Part shown: in pieces, positions 37,882-45,389 of the stretch
Numbering within the stretch: position 1 is the first letter of the stretch
Layout of the letters: the number at the start of each line of letters is the position of its first letter
Source of the DNA: Vibrio rarus
GTDB taxonomy: Bacteria > Pseudomonadota > Gammaproteobacteria > Enterobacterales > Vibrionaceae
Length of the DNA stretch: 64,000 nucleotides
Assembly (NCBI RefSeq): GCF_024347075.1
Contig: NZ_AP024901.1
Coordinates: 620,001 to 684,000 of the forward strand
Direction of reading: 5' to 3'
The notes under the pieces: generated by a model
The model's database searches: none
The model's input: the letters and a program-made list of their open reading frames with translations, nothing else
Told to the model about the DNA's origin: nothing
Position numbers and translations under genes: made by a program

Positions 37882-39264
37882 TTAAATAGCCCAACCACCA
37901 GCGTAGAACACAACAAGCATGATGGTAATTAACACCACGCCAAAGTTCAGTTTTTTCCACTCGCCTGCAAAAATACGTCCAATAACAAGACACATAAAGC
38001 CAAGCATAATACCTGTAACGATATTACCAGTAAGAACAATAAATACGGCACAAACTAAGCCAGATAGAGCGTCCACAGAATCATCAAAGTTCAGTTTACG
38101 AACGTTACCTAACATCAATAGACCCACATACATAAGTGCAGGTGCAGTTGCGTAGCCTGGTACTAGATAGCTGATTGGAGCAAGAAACAGTAAGAATAAG
38201 AACAAGACACCAACAACCACTGCTGTAAGACCTGTTTTACCCCCTGCGGCTGTACCTGCTGCAGATTCGATATATACCGCAGCTGGCGCGCCACCTACAG
38301 CACCGGAAACAATGCTAGAAACAGAATCTGACGTTAATGCTTTGCCGCCATCTATAATGTTGCCATCTTTATCCAGTAGATTAGCTTGGCCTGCTACCGC
38401 ACGTATGGTGCCCGTTGCATCAAAAATCGCCGTCATAACCAGCGCTAAAACACTTGGTAATACGATAGGGTTAAGAGCGCCCATAATATCCATGCTACCA
38501 ATTAGAGAGTGTTCACCACCAAAGCTTGGTAGAGCAAAGATACCTTGAAAGGTCACACTTGGATCAAAGATAAGGCCGATAATAGAGATAGCCACAATCA
38601 CAATCAAAATGCCACCAGGTACTTGGCGTTTTTCTAAGCCAAAAATAGCCGCTAGACCCAGCATTGACATCATTACAGGGAAAGAGGTGAACTCACCGAG
38701 TGTGACAGGTAAACCCGCTACAGGGTTTTTAATCACTAGACCCACACCACTGGCTGCGATAAGCAGTAAAAATAGACCAATACCAATACCGGTACCGTGT
38801 GCGATACCTTCAGGTAAGTTGGTTAAAATCCATTGGCGAATGCCTGTGACAGTAATTGCCGTGAACACCACACCCATTAAGAACACAGCGCCAAGAGCGA
38901 CAGGAATCGACACCCCTTGCCCTAACACTAAGCTGTATGCAGTAAATGCGGTTAATGAAATGGCACAACCAATAGCCATAGGCAGGTTGGCCCATAGACC
39001 CATAAGCAATGAACCGAAAGCGGCAATCAAACAAGTGGCAATAAAGACCGAACCTTGGTCAAACCCTGCGGTACCTAACATACTCGGAACAACAATGACC
39101 GAATACACCATGGCGAGGAAAGTGGTTAAGCCAGCAATCACTTCGCGGCGAACATTACTACCACGCTGAGTAATGAGGAAGAATCGATCAAGCCAACTTC
39201 CAGTTTGAGCATTTTGGGCCATCTGAGCCTCCTTTTCTTGCTGGATTGATGTATTCTTGGACAT
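37882..39264 (-). CDS. NCS2 purine permease (adenine/guanine/hypoxanthine type)
   Basis: A 460-residue proton-coupled nucleobase importer of the AzgA-like NCS2 branch (AdeP/AdeQ/GhxP relatives). Landmarks are [20 protein letters not shown] (about 45-64), the [17 protein letters not shown] segment (about 155-170), [19 protein letters not shown] (about 275-293) and [20 protein letters not shown] (about 328-347), all conserved in this family and near its substrate site. A PurR-like box about 90 bases upstream supports a purine substrate. A second in-frame ATG (residue 15) is possible. A strong terminator follows. Confidence 0.92.
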   Translation of the reverse strand: MSKNTSIQQEKEAQMAQNAQTGSWLDRFFLITQRGSNVRREVIAGLTTFLAMVYSVIVVPSMLGTAGFDQGSVFIATCLIAAFGSLLMGLWANLPMAIGCAISLTAFTAYSLVLGQGVSIPVALGAVFLMGVVFTAITVTGIRQWILTNLPEGIAHGTGIGIGLFLLLIAASGVGLVIKNPVAGLPVTLGEFTSFPVMMSMLGLAAIFGLEKRQVPGGILIVIVAISIIGLIFDPSVTFQGIFALPSFGGEHSLIGSMDIMGALNPIVLPSVLALVMTAIFDATGTIRAVAGQANLLDKDGNIIDGGKALTSDSVSSIVSGAVGGAPAAVYIESAAGTAAGGKTGLTAVVVGVLFLFLLFLAPISYLVPGYATAPALMYVGLLMLGNVRKLNFDDSVDALSGLVCAVFIVLTGNIVTGIMLGFMCLVIGRIFAGEWKKLNFGVVLITIMLVVFYAGGWAI

Positions 39265-39285
39265 GCTATTTCCTTTGTTTTGTTA

Positions 39286-39313
39286 GAAAAACGACCCAGT
39301 ATTGCCGTTTTTC
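39286..39313 (-). promoter_or_regulatory. hairpin in the purine permease leader
   Basis: On the minus strand GAAAAACG pairs with CGTTTTTC around a 12-base loop, 22 bases upstream of the start codon. It could affect translation or early termination. No riboswitch core is seen. Confidence 0.35.
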
Positions 39314-39352
39314 GATAAAATATTAGTACAAATTTCAGTGGCGAGAAAATAC

Positions 39353-39368
39353 AGCTAAACGTTTGCCT
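39353..39368 (-). promoter_or_regulatory. PurR operator upstream of the purine permease
   Basis: On the minus strand AGGCAAACGTTTAGCT matches the PurR consensus ANGCAANCGNTTNCNT with one mismatch. Location and target gene fit repression by PurR with guanine or hypoxanthine. Confidence 0.75.
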
Positions 39369-39821
39369 GTGCAATAGCTAATCACCTAGGTTGTATCCAT
39401 GCACCAAAAAGGATATAAAAAAAATCTGATTAGCACATTTAGATCTATAGGTTATATGAACCCCCCTGCATTATAGAACCCAATTTTATGCCCTAGATGC
39501 CACAATGATGCCATTAAGGACGATTTCACGGCCTCTTGTGGAGATGATGGTCATGATTGGTCGATAAGCGTTCACTCATGCATTTGTCCATGCTCTATCA
39601 TGGCCCACAAATCAAACCCACCTTTTTACAAAGCTCAAAAGCAAGCCATACTGTCTGATTATTTTTTCTACAAGTCAAGAAATGCAACAAGTGGCAAAAA
39701 TTTGTGATCACTAATTGTTATCTCATCACAAATACAATTAACTTAGATTTTATTTAATAAAAGTTTCATTTAGTATCAATGGCATCAGGTTATATATTGC
39801 AACGTAAAAAGGTGTTGTCCA
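39369..39821. other. intergenic region upstream of tnaC
   Basis: About 450 bases without a gene. TTTGTGATCACTAATTG at about 39699-39715 and ATCACAAAT at about 39724-39732 look like CRP half-sites ahead of tnaC, which fits catabolite control known for tna operons, but the spacing is not canonical. The rest is featureless and AT-rich. Confidence 0.45.
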
Positions 39822-39920
39822 ATGTCTGTATTTCTTCAATCTCAATGTAAGGCGGAGTTAACTATGTTAGCTTGGTATAATATTGATCATCAGTTGTCAT
39901 TTCATCTTTCTTCAGAGTAG
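39822..39920 (+). CDS. tnaC: TnaC-like leader peptide
   Basis: A 32-codon open frame with an AAAGGTG ribosome binding site and an ATG at 39822, 316 bases before tnaA. It contains WYNIDHQLSF with the tryptophan at codon 18. This aligns with E. coli TnaC WFNIDNKIV, where Trp12 and the NID stretch are needed for tryptophan-dependent ribosome stalling. Stalling blocks Rho and allows tnaA transcription. Two differences matter. The residue 12 after Trp is Ser instead of the stalling proline, and the peptide continues two residues to Glu before a UAG stop, not UGA. The leader role is well supported; the stalling mechanism may differ. Confidence 0.8.
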   Translation: MSVFLQSQCKAELTMLAWYNIDHQLSFHLSSE

Positions 39921-40236
39921 CTTCTTTATTGCCCTCTAGGGGCAAGCTAATAATAACTGACTGGTAAATGTGAATATTCAATAGTTTATTGTTTAATATC
40001 CTATTGCCTATACGCTTAACTAATGTGAGTTAAACCTCCAATAAAAATAATTATTTAAACGCTCAGGCATATTTTATGTATTGAGGTGTTTTGTATTACC
40101 CATTTTTATTGCTTGTTATTATTAGCCTACATCAAATTACCACATTAAATAAAACATCAATAATTGGTGCGACTCTTCACATCAACTATTTATTAATAAT
40201 AAAACAAAATTAAATATAACAATTATAGGTATTATT
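39921..40236. other. tnaC-tnaA spacer, putative attenuation region
   Basis: 316 bases, close to the 220-base E. coli spacer in layout. A small hairpin (TTGCCC..GGGCAA, about 39929-39945) lies just after tnaC. By analogy Rho loading and pausing would occur here. No T-run terminator is seen, which fits Rho-dependent control. Confidence 0.5.
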
Positions 40237-41700
40237 ATGGAAAACTTTAAGCATCTACCAGAACCATTCCGCATTCGTGTTATTGAACCTGTAAAACGCA
40301 CTACTCGTGAATACCGCGAACAAGCCATTCTTAAATCAGGTATGAACCCATTTTTACTTGATAGTGATGATGTGTTTATCGACCTATTAACCGACAGTGG
40401 TACCGGTGCAATTACGCAAAAAATGCAAGCGGCAATGCTGATGGGCGACGAGGCTTATAGTGGCAGCCGCAGTTATTACGCATTGTCTAATGCCGTAAAA
40501 GATATTTTCGGTTACCAGCATACTATTCCGACTCACCAAGGTCGCGGTGCTGAGCAAATCTATATTCCGGTGCTCATTAAGAAGCGTGAACAAGAAAAAG
40601 GCTTAGATCGCAGCAAAATGGTTGCCCTATCTAACTACTTCTTCGATACCACTCAGGGTCACACTCAAGTGAACTGCTGTGTAGCAAAAAACGTCTACAC
40701 CGAAGAAGCTTTTGATACCTCTGTAAATGCAGACTTTAAAGGTAATTTTGACCTTGAAAAACTAGAAGCCGCTATTTTAGAAGCAGGCCCTAATAACGTT
40801 CCTTATATTGTCAGCACCATCACTTGTAACTCGGCTGGAGGTCAGCCTGTTTCTATTGCTAACCTTAAAGCCGTCTATGAAATAGCGCAAAAATACGACA
40901 TTCCTGTCGTGATGGATTCCGCTCGCTACGCTGAAAATGCTTACTTTATTCAGCAACGTGAAGAAGGCTATAAAGATTGGTCTATTTTAGACATCACTCG
41001 TGAAACCTATAAGTACGCTGATGCATTGGCTATGTCTGCTAAAAAAGATGCCATGGTACAGATGGGCGGTCTATTGTGCTTTAAAGATGACTCTATGTTG
41101 GACTCTTACACTGAATGTCGCACCCTTTGTGTGGTTCAAGAAGGTTTCCCAACTTACGGCGGCCTAGAAGGCGGCGCAATGGAACGTCTTGCGGTTGGCC
41201 TATATGACGGTATGCGCCAAGAGTGGCTCGCTTACCGTATTGGTCAGGTTCAATACTTAGTGGATGGCCTAGAAAAAATTGGCGTTGTTTGTCAGCAAGC
41301 GGGTGGTCACGCCGCCTTTGTTGATGCGGGTAAACTGCTTCCGCACATCCCTGCAGGTCAATTCCCTGCGCACGCGTTAGCATGTGAGCTGTATAAGGTA
41401 GCGGGTATCCGCGCGGTAGAAATTGGCTCTTTGCTACTCGGTCGTGATCCAGCCACTGGCAAACAGCATGTTTGTCCGGCGGAGTTGCTGCGCTTAACCA
41501 TTCCACGTGCAACTTACACGCAAACACATATGGACTTTGTCATTGAAGCGTTCCAAAAGGTAAAAGAAAATGCCGCTAACGTTAAAGGGCTTGAGTTTAC
41601 CTATGAGCCTCAAGTGTTGCGTCACTTTACCGCTCGACTAAAAGAAATCGAGCCGGCCACCACTAAGCAAGTCGAAGATAAGGTGTTGGAAACCGTATAA
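40237..41700 (+). CDS. tnaA: tryptophanase TnaA
   Basis: TnaA is a PLP enzyme that splits tryptophan into indole, pyruvate and ammonia. The 487 residues are near the usual 471. The PLP-binding lysine lies in [18 protein letters not shown] (about residue 270). Other family stretches are [31 protein letters not shown] (about 50-80), [13 protein letters not shown] and [12 protein letters not shown]. All look intact, so the cell should make indole. The C-terminus runs about 15 residues past E. coli. It is followed by a hairpin and then tnaB, forming tnaC-tnaA-tnaB. Confidence 0.96.
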   Translation: MENFKHLPEPFRIRVIEPVKRTTREYREQAILKSGMNPFLLDSDDVFIDLLTDSGTGAITQKMQAAMLMGDEAYSGSRSYYALSNAVKDIFGYQHTIPTHQGRGAEQIYIPVLIKKREQEKGLDRSKMVALSNYFFDTTQGHTQVNCCVAKNVYTEEAFDTSVNADFKGNFDLEKLEAAILEAGPNNVPYIVSTITCNSAGGQPVSIANLKAVYEIAQKYDIPVVMDSARYAENAYFIQQREEGYKDWSILDITRETYKYADALAMSAKKDAMVQMGGLLCFKDDSMLDSYTECRTLCVVQEGFPTYGGLEGGAMERLAVGLYDGMRQEWLAYRIGQVQYLVDGLEKIGVVCQQAGGHAAFVDAGKLLPHIPAGQFPAHALACELYKVAGIRAVEIGSLLLGRDPATGKQHVCPAELLRLTIPRATYTQTHMDFVIEAFQKVKENAANVKGLEFTYEPQVLRHFTARLKEIEPATTKQVEDKVLETV

Positions 41701-41712
41701 AAAAACAAAGTT

Positions 41713-41733
41713 AAGGCCTCGTTGTGAGGCCTT
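41713..41733 (+). terminator. hairpin between tnaA and tnaB
   Basis: AAGGCCTC (41713-41720) pairs with GAGGCCTT (41726-41733) around GTTGT. The following ATTTATAAG is a poor T-run, so it may only reduce read-through into tnaB. Confidence 0.5.
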
Positions 41734-41815
41734 ATTTATAAGTAAAACCCAAAAAACCATCATACAAAAATAGGTTTGGGTAATCATTCCAATAACGTGA
41801 AACAAAGGATTTTCC

Positions 41816-43069
41816 ATGGAACAGAGTATCAATTTGTCATCGCAGAAAGATGTCAAAGACAAGAGTCCATCTCTCATTGGGGGGGCTTGTATTATTGCTA
41901 GTGTGTGTGTTGGAGCGGGAATGCTCGGACTACCTAGTGCGGGTGCAGGCGCATGGACTGCATTATCAATATTTGCCATTACCTTAACTATGGTCGTCAT
42001 GACCCTATCGGGATGGATGCTGTTAGAAGCGTATAAAGAGTACGATTTAAAAGCCTCTTTTAATACGGTCACTAAGGATATATTAGGCAGTAAAGTTAAT
42101 GTATTAAATAACTTAACTGTGTACTTTGTCGGGGGGATTTTACTGTATGCCTATATCACTTCTTCCGGTTTGATCCTACAAGACATATTAGGCATGAGCA
42201 GTCAGATATCTTCAGTGCTGTTTGTGTTAATTTTTTCCACTTTTGTCTGGCACTCCACTCGCGCAGTTGATCGTATTTCAGTGGTACTGATTACCTTCAT
42301 GATTTTGAGCTTTGTTTTTGGTGTCTCGGGCTTAGCGGCTAATGTTGATTTGGCTATATTAACTGATTCCATAAATAGCGATGGTCAGTACACACCCTAT
42401 GTATTAGCTATGTTGCCTGTAGCGCTTACCTCTTTTGGTTATCACCACTCAGTAAGCTCAATGCGCGCATATTATGGTAATGAGCATAAAGCCAGTCGCG
42501 CCATTTTATTAGGCACAGCTATCGCTTTAGGCTTGTATTGCCTTTGGTTGTTTAGCATTTTTGGCAACCTACCACGTGAGCAATTTATTCCCGTAATTGA
42601 GCAAGGTGGCAACATTGACGCTTTACTAGGAGCATTAAATTCGGTCATTGAGTCAGAGAAAGTAGGCAATGCCATTAACTCCTTCTCTATGGCCGCTATT
42701 TTGTCTTCATTCATTGGCGTAGGCTTGGGTGTCTTTGATTATCTTGCGGACTTGTTTAAATTTGAAGATAACAAGCAAGGGCGCACGAAAACTTGGTGCA
42801 TCACATTCCTTCCACCACTGATTTTATCGCTACTGTTCCCATTTGGTTTTGTTATTGCCATTGGTTATGCAGGAGCGGCAGCAACGGTATGGACATGTAT
42901 CATCCCTGCACTGCTGGTGTATAAAGCGCGTAAAACACATAAAGATAAGTCTTCATTTAAAGCCCCTGGCGGCAACGCTATGGTCTTTGCCGTGATTGCT
43001 TTTGGTGTGCTAACCGCCATATTCCATTTATTGTCGATGGTGGGGCTACTGCCTAGTTTCACAGGTTAA
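41816..43069 (+). CDS. tnaB: tryptophan permease TnaB
   Basis: TnaB is a low-affinity, proton-coupled tryptophan importer of the aromatic amino-acid permease (HAAAP) family. The 417 residues equal the family size (415 in E. coli). About 11 hydrophobic helices are seen. The first carries GGACIIASVCVGAGMLGLPS (about 22-41), the family signature, and LPVALTSFGYHHSVSSMRAYYG (about 201-222) matches the conserved mid-region. It completes the tna operon with tnaA, supplying substrate for indole production. A strong terminator follows. Confidence 0.94.
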   Translation: MEQSINLSSQKDVKDKSPSLIGGACIIASVCVGAGMLGLPSAGAGAWTALSIFAITLTMVVMTLSGWMLLEAYKEYDLKASFNTVTKDILGSKVNVLNNLTVYFVGGILLYAYITSSGLILQDILGMSSQISSVLFVLIFSTFVWHSTRAVDRISVVLITFMILSFVFGVSGLAANVDLAILTDSINSDGQYTPYVLAMLPVALTSFGYHHSVSSMRAYYGNEHKASRAILLGTAIALGLYCLWLFSIFGNLPREQFIPVIEQGGNIDALLGALNSVIESEKVGNAINSFSMAAILSSFIGVGLGVFDYLADLFKFEDNKQGRTKTWCITFLPPLILSLLFPFGFVIAIGYAGAAATVWTCIIPALLVYKARKTHKDKSSFKAPGGNAMVFAVIAFGVLTAIFHLLSMVGLLPSFTG

Positions 43070-43152
43070 AACACAGAGGCAATGTACGGCTTAGCCTGAA
43101 AACCTCGCACAAAATGTACTTTGCCGTTGCTTTAACCTAACAAATGCACCCA

Positions 43153-43196
43153 AACGCCTTAATGTACAGTCATTCCAGACTCATTAAGGCGTTTTT
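43153..43196 (+). terminator. terminator after tnaB
   Basis: AACGCCTTAATG (43153-43164) pairs with CATTAAGGCGTT (43182-43193) and is followed by more Ts. A 12-bp stem with a 17-base loop. Confidence 0.88.
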
Positions 43197-43199
43197 CTG

Positions 43200-43500
43200 T
43201 TGTTTTATGGCTCACCCTCCACCACAAAAATCCAATATATTATTGGACAAAAACGATGACGTGATTATGGCCTGATGCATGCCAGTGCTCGACGATTAAG
43301 ATGGATTATTATATTAATGCTCTCACCTCACACTTGGCAATTTATCCCATAAACCACTACGCGAATCAAGGCCAAACGTTCATGCCCCTGCTGCAAACAT
43401 GATATGGCGTGCATTGGGATCACCAAGCCTACATGACCCATTTACTAATAGAAGACAACTACACGATTGGGCTTGTTCAACACCCTGATAAAGTGTCGGC
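43200..43500 (+). pseudogene. possible decayed gene remnant
   Basis: No intact gene is present, but two frames give protein-like stretches in tandem. One is RSCPCCKHDMACIG (about 43378-43419). The other, in a shifted frame, is HWDHQAYMTHLLIEDNYTIG (about 43411-43470). A single base change would join them. A CPCC pair hints at a metal-binding protein. This is weak evidence; it may be chance. It lies next to the attC-bounded patch. Confidence 0.25.
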
Positions 43501-43513
43501 CGGGCGACACTTA
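43485..43513 (-). terminator. hairpin after the minus-strand cassette gene
   Basis: On the minus strand GATAAGTGTCG pairs with CGACACTTTATC (one bulge) around CCCGGC, 11 bases past the stop of the gene ending at 43524. The stem is strong; only a short T-run is included. Confidence 0.6.
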
Positions 43514-43523
43514 TCCTTAATCG

Positions 43524-44075
43524 TTATAAATTTTTTGCTACCGAACTTAGAGTACTCTTGAATTTTTCTGCTTCTTGTTCAAATTCCTTATGCGCTGATA
43601 TTAAGCGATCACATGCCCCTTGGGATTGCTTTTTACCAAAATAACATTCAGATAAACAATCTCTAGACTTTAATACATCTTTTAATGGGGTCTTTAGTTC
43701 AGGAAAATGTATATCACAAAGAGCTTGGAGTCTTCTGAAATTGTCTCCGACACCCTTGCTGCTCTCCTTTTTTATAGCGTCATAAAACTGTTCTTCAGTA
43801 TAATTTCCAGAATAAAATACAAGATGATCCATTTGAAAACTATCTATCGACGCCTGCCATATAGAAAAGTGCTCATAAATTTCCTCTATCTTACTTAGAT
43901 TTATTTTGAGCTTATCTTGTGCAATATTTTTCTCGACAATTTTCTGATTATTTTTGTGATTAAAATGACTGGCGATAAATACACCTAGCAAAGTAGATAT
44001 AGCCGTAATTAAACTTGCAATAATCGGTAATAATTCTTTGCATACCGAGAGACTTTCATTTGCTACAACTTCCAC
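43524..44075 (-). CDS. orphan membrane protein in an attC-bounded patch
   Basis: A 183-residue protein of unknown function. An open frame runs back to 44162, but the GTG at 44075 has a perfect AGGAGG four bases upstream and avoids translating the attC-like site, so it is preferred. One strong membrane segment lies at about residues 17-38 (PIIASLITAISTLLGVFIAS), followed by a long helical, charged cytoplasmic part (about 40-180) with coiled-coil character. Such layouts occur in integron cassette orphans and some phage-defence accessory proteins; the latter is speculation. It lies just after attC-like site 2. Confidence 0.65.
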   Translation of the reverse strand: MEVVANESLSVCKELLPIIASLITAISTLLGVFIASHFNHKNNQKIVEKNIAQDKLKINLSKIEEIYEHFSIWQASIDSFQMDHLVFYSGNYTEEQFYDAIKKESSKGVGDNFRRLQALCDIHFPELKTPLKDVLKSRDCLSECYFGKKQSQGACDRLISAHKEFEQEAEKFKSTLSSVAKNL

Positions 44076-44094
44076 TGATCCTCCTAAATTTATA

Positions 44095-44209
44095 GCGCTA
44101 AGCTCACCTGCACTTACTGCAGAGAGCGATTTTGTGTGAAAATTGAGCGCAGCGACATGCACAAAAACGAACGTAGCAGTATATGTCAGCGTGCAGCTTT
44201 TTGTTAGGC
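44095..44209 (-). repeat. attC-like site 2 (integron recombination site), degenerate
   Basis: On the minus strand it begins GCCTAACAAAAAGCTGCAC (R'' and L'' boxes), four bases past the stop of the 44214 gene. It ends GTGCAGGTGAGCTTAGCGC. GCTGCAC pairs with GTGCAG-G and GCCTAAC with a degenerate CTTAGCGC. At 115 bases it is the same size as site 1. The right core is imperfect, so it may be decayed. Confidence 0.6.
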
Positions 44210-44213
44210 ATTG

Positions 44214-44993
44214 CTAGACATCCATTGCTATCAACGCCTTCTTCGTTTCTGATACCAGCTCCCTCATAGTTGAAACAATTTCTCCTGAGTAACTCGGAGA
44301 AGCAAGATAAAACCATACCTCCACAGGCAAATCCAAAACCTTATGATAAAGATTCATAAAAGGGGGAACCTGCTCTCCAATATCTTTGGTATTGAATAGC
44401 TGGGATCGCCATACAACATCCTTTGCACACATTCCAGCTCCCCCGTTGGTAATTCCACCCGGAAAATCAAGGACTTGCTCTTGAATAGTAGCGCTATCTA
44501 TTCTCGAAAAATTTCCGGCAGGCGCCGGAAATTTATGCTTGTCGGTAACATTGACTTCATGAAGCAGGGTAAGAAACATATTCCCGCCAGTAGACGAGTA
44601 TGGCTTTAATTGCTTAATCGCTGCTACAAACGCAGGCCCAGCATTTTCTGCTTGGCGTGACTTAATTGTTTTGTCGAGAGCAACTTCATCTTTTGAAAAT
44701 GGAAATTGTATTGATTTTTCCTTCCCTTCTGGAGTCACGGGCGAAACCATTTCATAGTATGCTTGATCAATTGCTGATCGAAGGTTATGAAATAACTCTC
44801 CGCAACGAACGACGAGCTTTGCCAACGCATTTCCATTCTTTTTGGCTAACGTTGCTCGTTGAAAGCTACCAAGATCAGTTTCTAGAACATAAAGAAACGG
44901 GGGGCTACTAGAAAGCAAGGAAATAATTTCATCAATAATTTCTTCTGCTCGTTCAACCTTAAGATAAGAAGATTCAAATTTAGATTGGGGCAC
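44214..44993 (-). CDS. orphan soluble protein, probable integron cassette gene
   Basis: A 259-residue protein from the GTG at 44993, which follows TGGAG and a GTTAGGC core site 9-15 bases upstream, exactly as in integron cassettes. An ATG at 45095 is in frame but would translate the attC site. Recognisable stretches are YLKVERAEEIIDEI (about 9-22) and CGELFHNLRSAIDQAYYEMV (about 68-87), shared with widespread hypothetical proteins of mobile regions. No enzyme motif is evident. The stop at 44214 lies five bases from the GCCTAAC of the next attC-like site. Confidence 0.7.
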   Translation of the reverse strand: MPQSKFESSYLKVERAEEIIDEIISLLSSSPPFLYVLETDLGSFQRATLAKKNGNALAKLVVRCGELFHNLRSAIDQAYYEMVSPVTPEGKEKSIQFPFSKDEVALDKTIKSRQAENAGPAFVAAIKQLKPYSSTGGNMFLTLLHEVNVTDKHKFPAPAGNFSRIDSATIQEQVLDFPGGITNGGAGMCAKDVVWRSQLFNTKDIGEQVPPFMNLYHKVLDLPVEVWFYLASPSYSGEIVSTMRELVSETKKALIAMDV

Positions 44994-45008
44994 AACGATT
45001 CTCCATTT

Positions 45009-45124
45009 GCCTAACACTCTTACTGCTCGTTTTTCTACTGGCCTATTTTTCTTTAAACTACCACAAACCATTGAAACACAATGCATAAATATCACACTTT
45101 ACGTAAAAACGAGCACGCGTGTTA
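45009..45124 (-). repeat. attC-like site 1 (integron recombination site)
   Basis: On the minus strand it runs from TAACACGCGTGCTCGTTTTT to AAAAACGAGCAGTAAGAGTGTTAGGC. The outer boxes TAACAC / GTGTTA are inverse complements, as are the inner TGCTCGTTTTT (45105-45115) and AAAAACGAGCA (45024-45034), 11 of 11 bases. The right end holds the canonical core GTTAGGC. Length (116) and layout fit a Vibrio-type attC. Confidence 0.72.
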
Positions 45125-45297
45125 TCACTTTTTAACAATGCTAGTTATCTTAGGAAGATCATCGCTAATCCTATGGTTAACAATAACTTATTTAATCTCT
45201 CCTCGACAAAACGAGACTGAACCTTCGGTAAAACAAGGAATGCGTTGCCCCACCCTGTTTACAAACAAAAAGTACAAACTACAACCTAAGTCCCATG

Positions 45298-45323
45298 AAA
45301 AAGGGGCTCGTAATGAGCCCCTT
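45298..45323 (-). terminator. terminator of the 5'-nucleotidase gene
   Basis: AAGGGGCTC (45301-45309) pairs with GAGCCCCTT (45315-45323) around GTAAT. On the minus strand the stem ends in TTTTT. Confidence 0.88.
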
Positions 45324-45389
45324 CACAGTATTTTGCATCACCAAAGCGCAATGCCTTGGCTAACTAATACTCTCTTTTTTATCGACTAC

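Noticed and set aside
38609..39169. 186-codon plus-strand frame opposite the purine permease
   Set aside because: It is the antisense of a highly hydrophobic permease; its Pro/Thr/Ile-rich translation is typical of such shadows, and it lacks a start signal.
42726..42745. GGGTGTC match in tnaB (cttgggtgtctttgat)
   Set aside because: It encodes a normal TnaB segment (GLGVFDY), lacks the flanking CGATTAA, and similar short matches at about 3808, 61082 and 61472 are likewise natural coding sequence.
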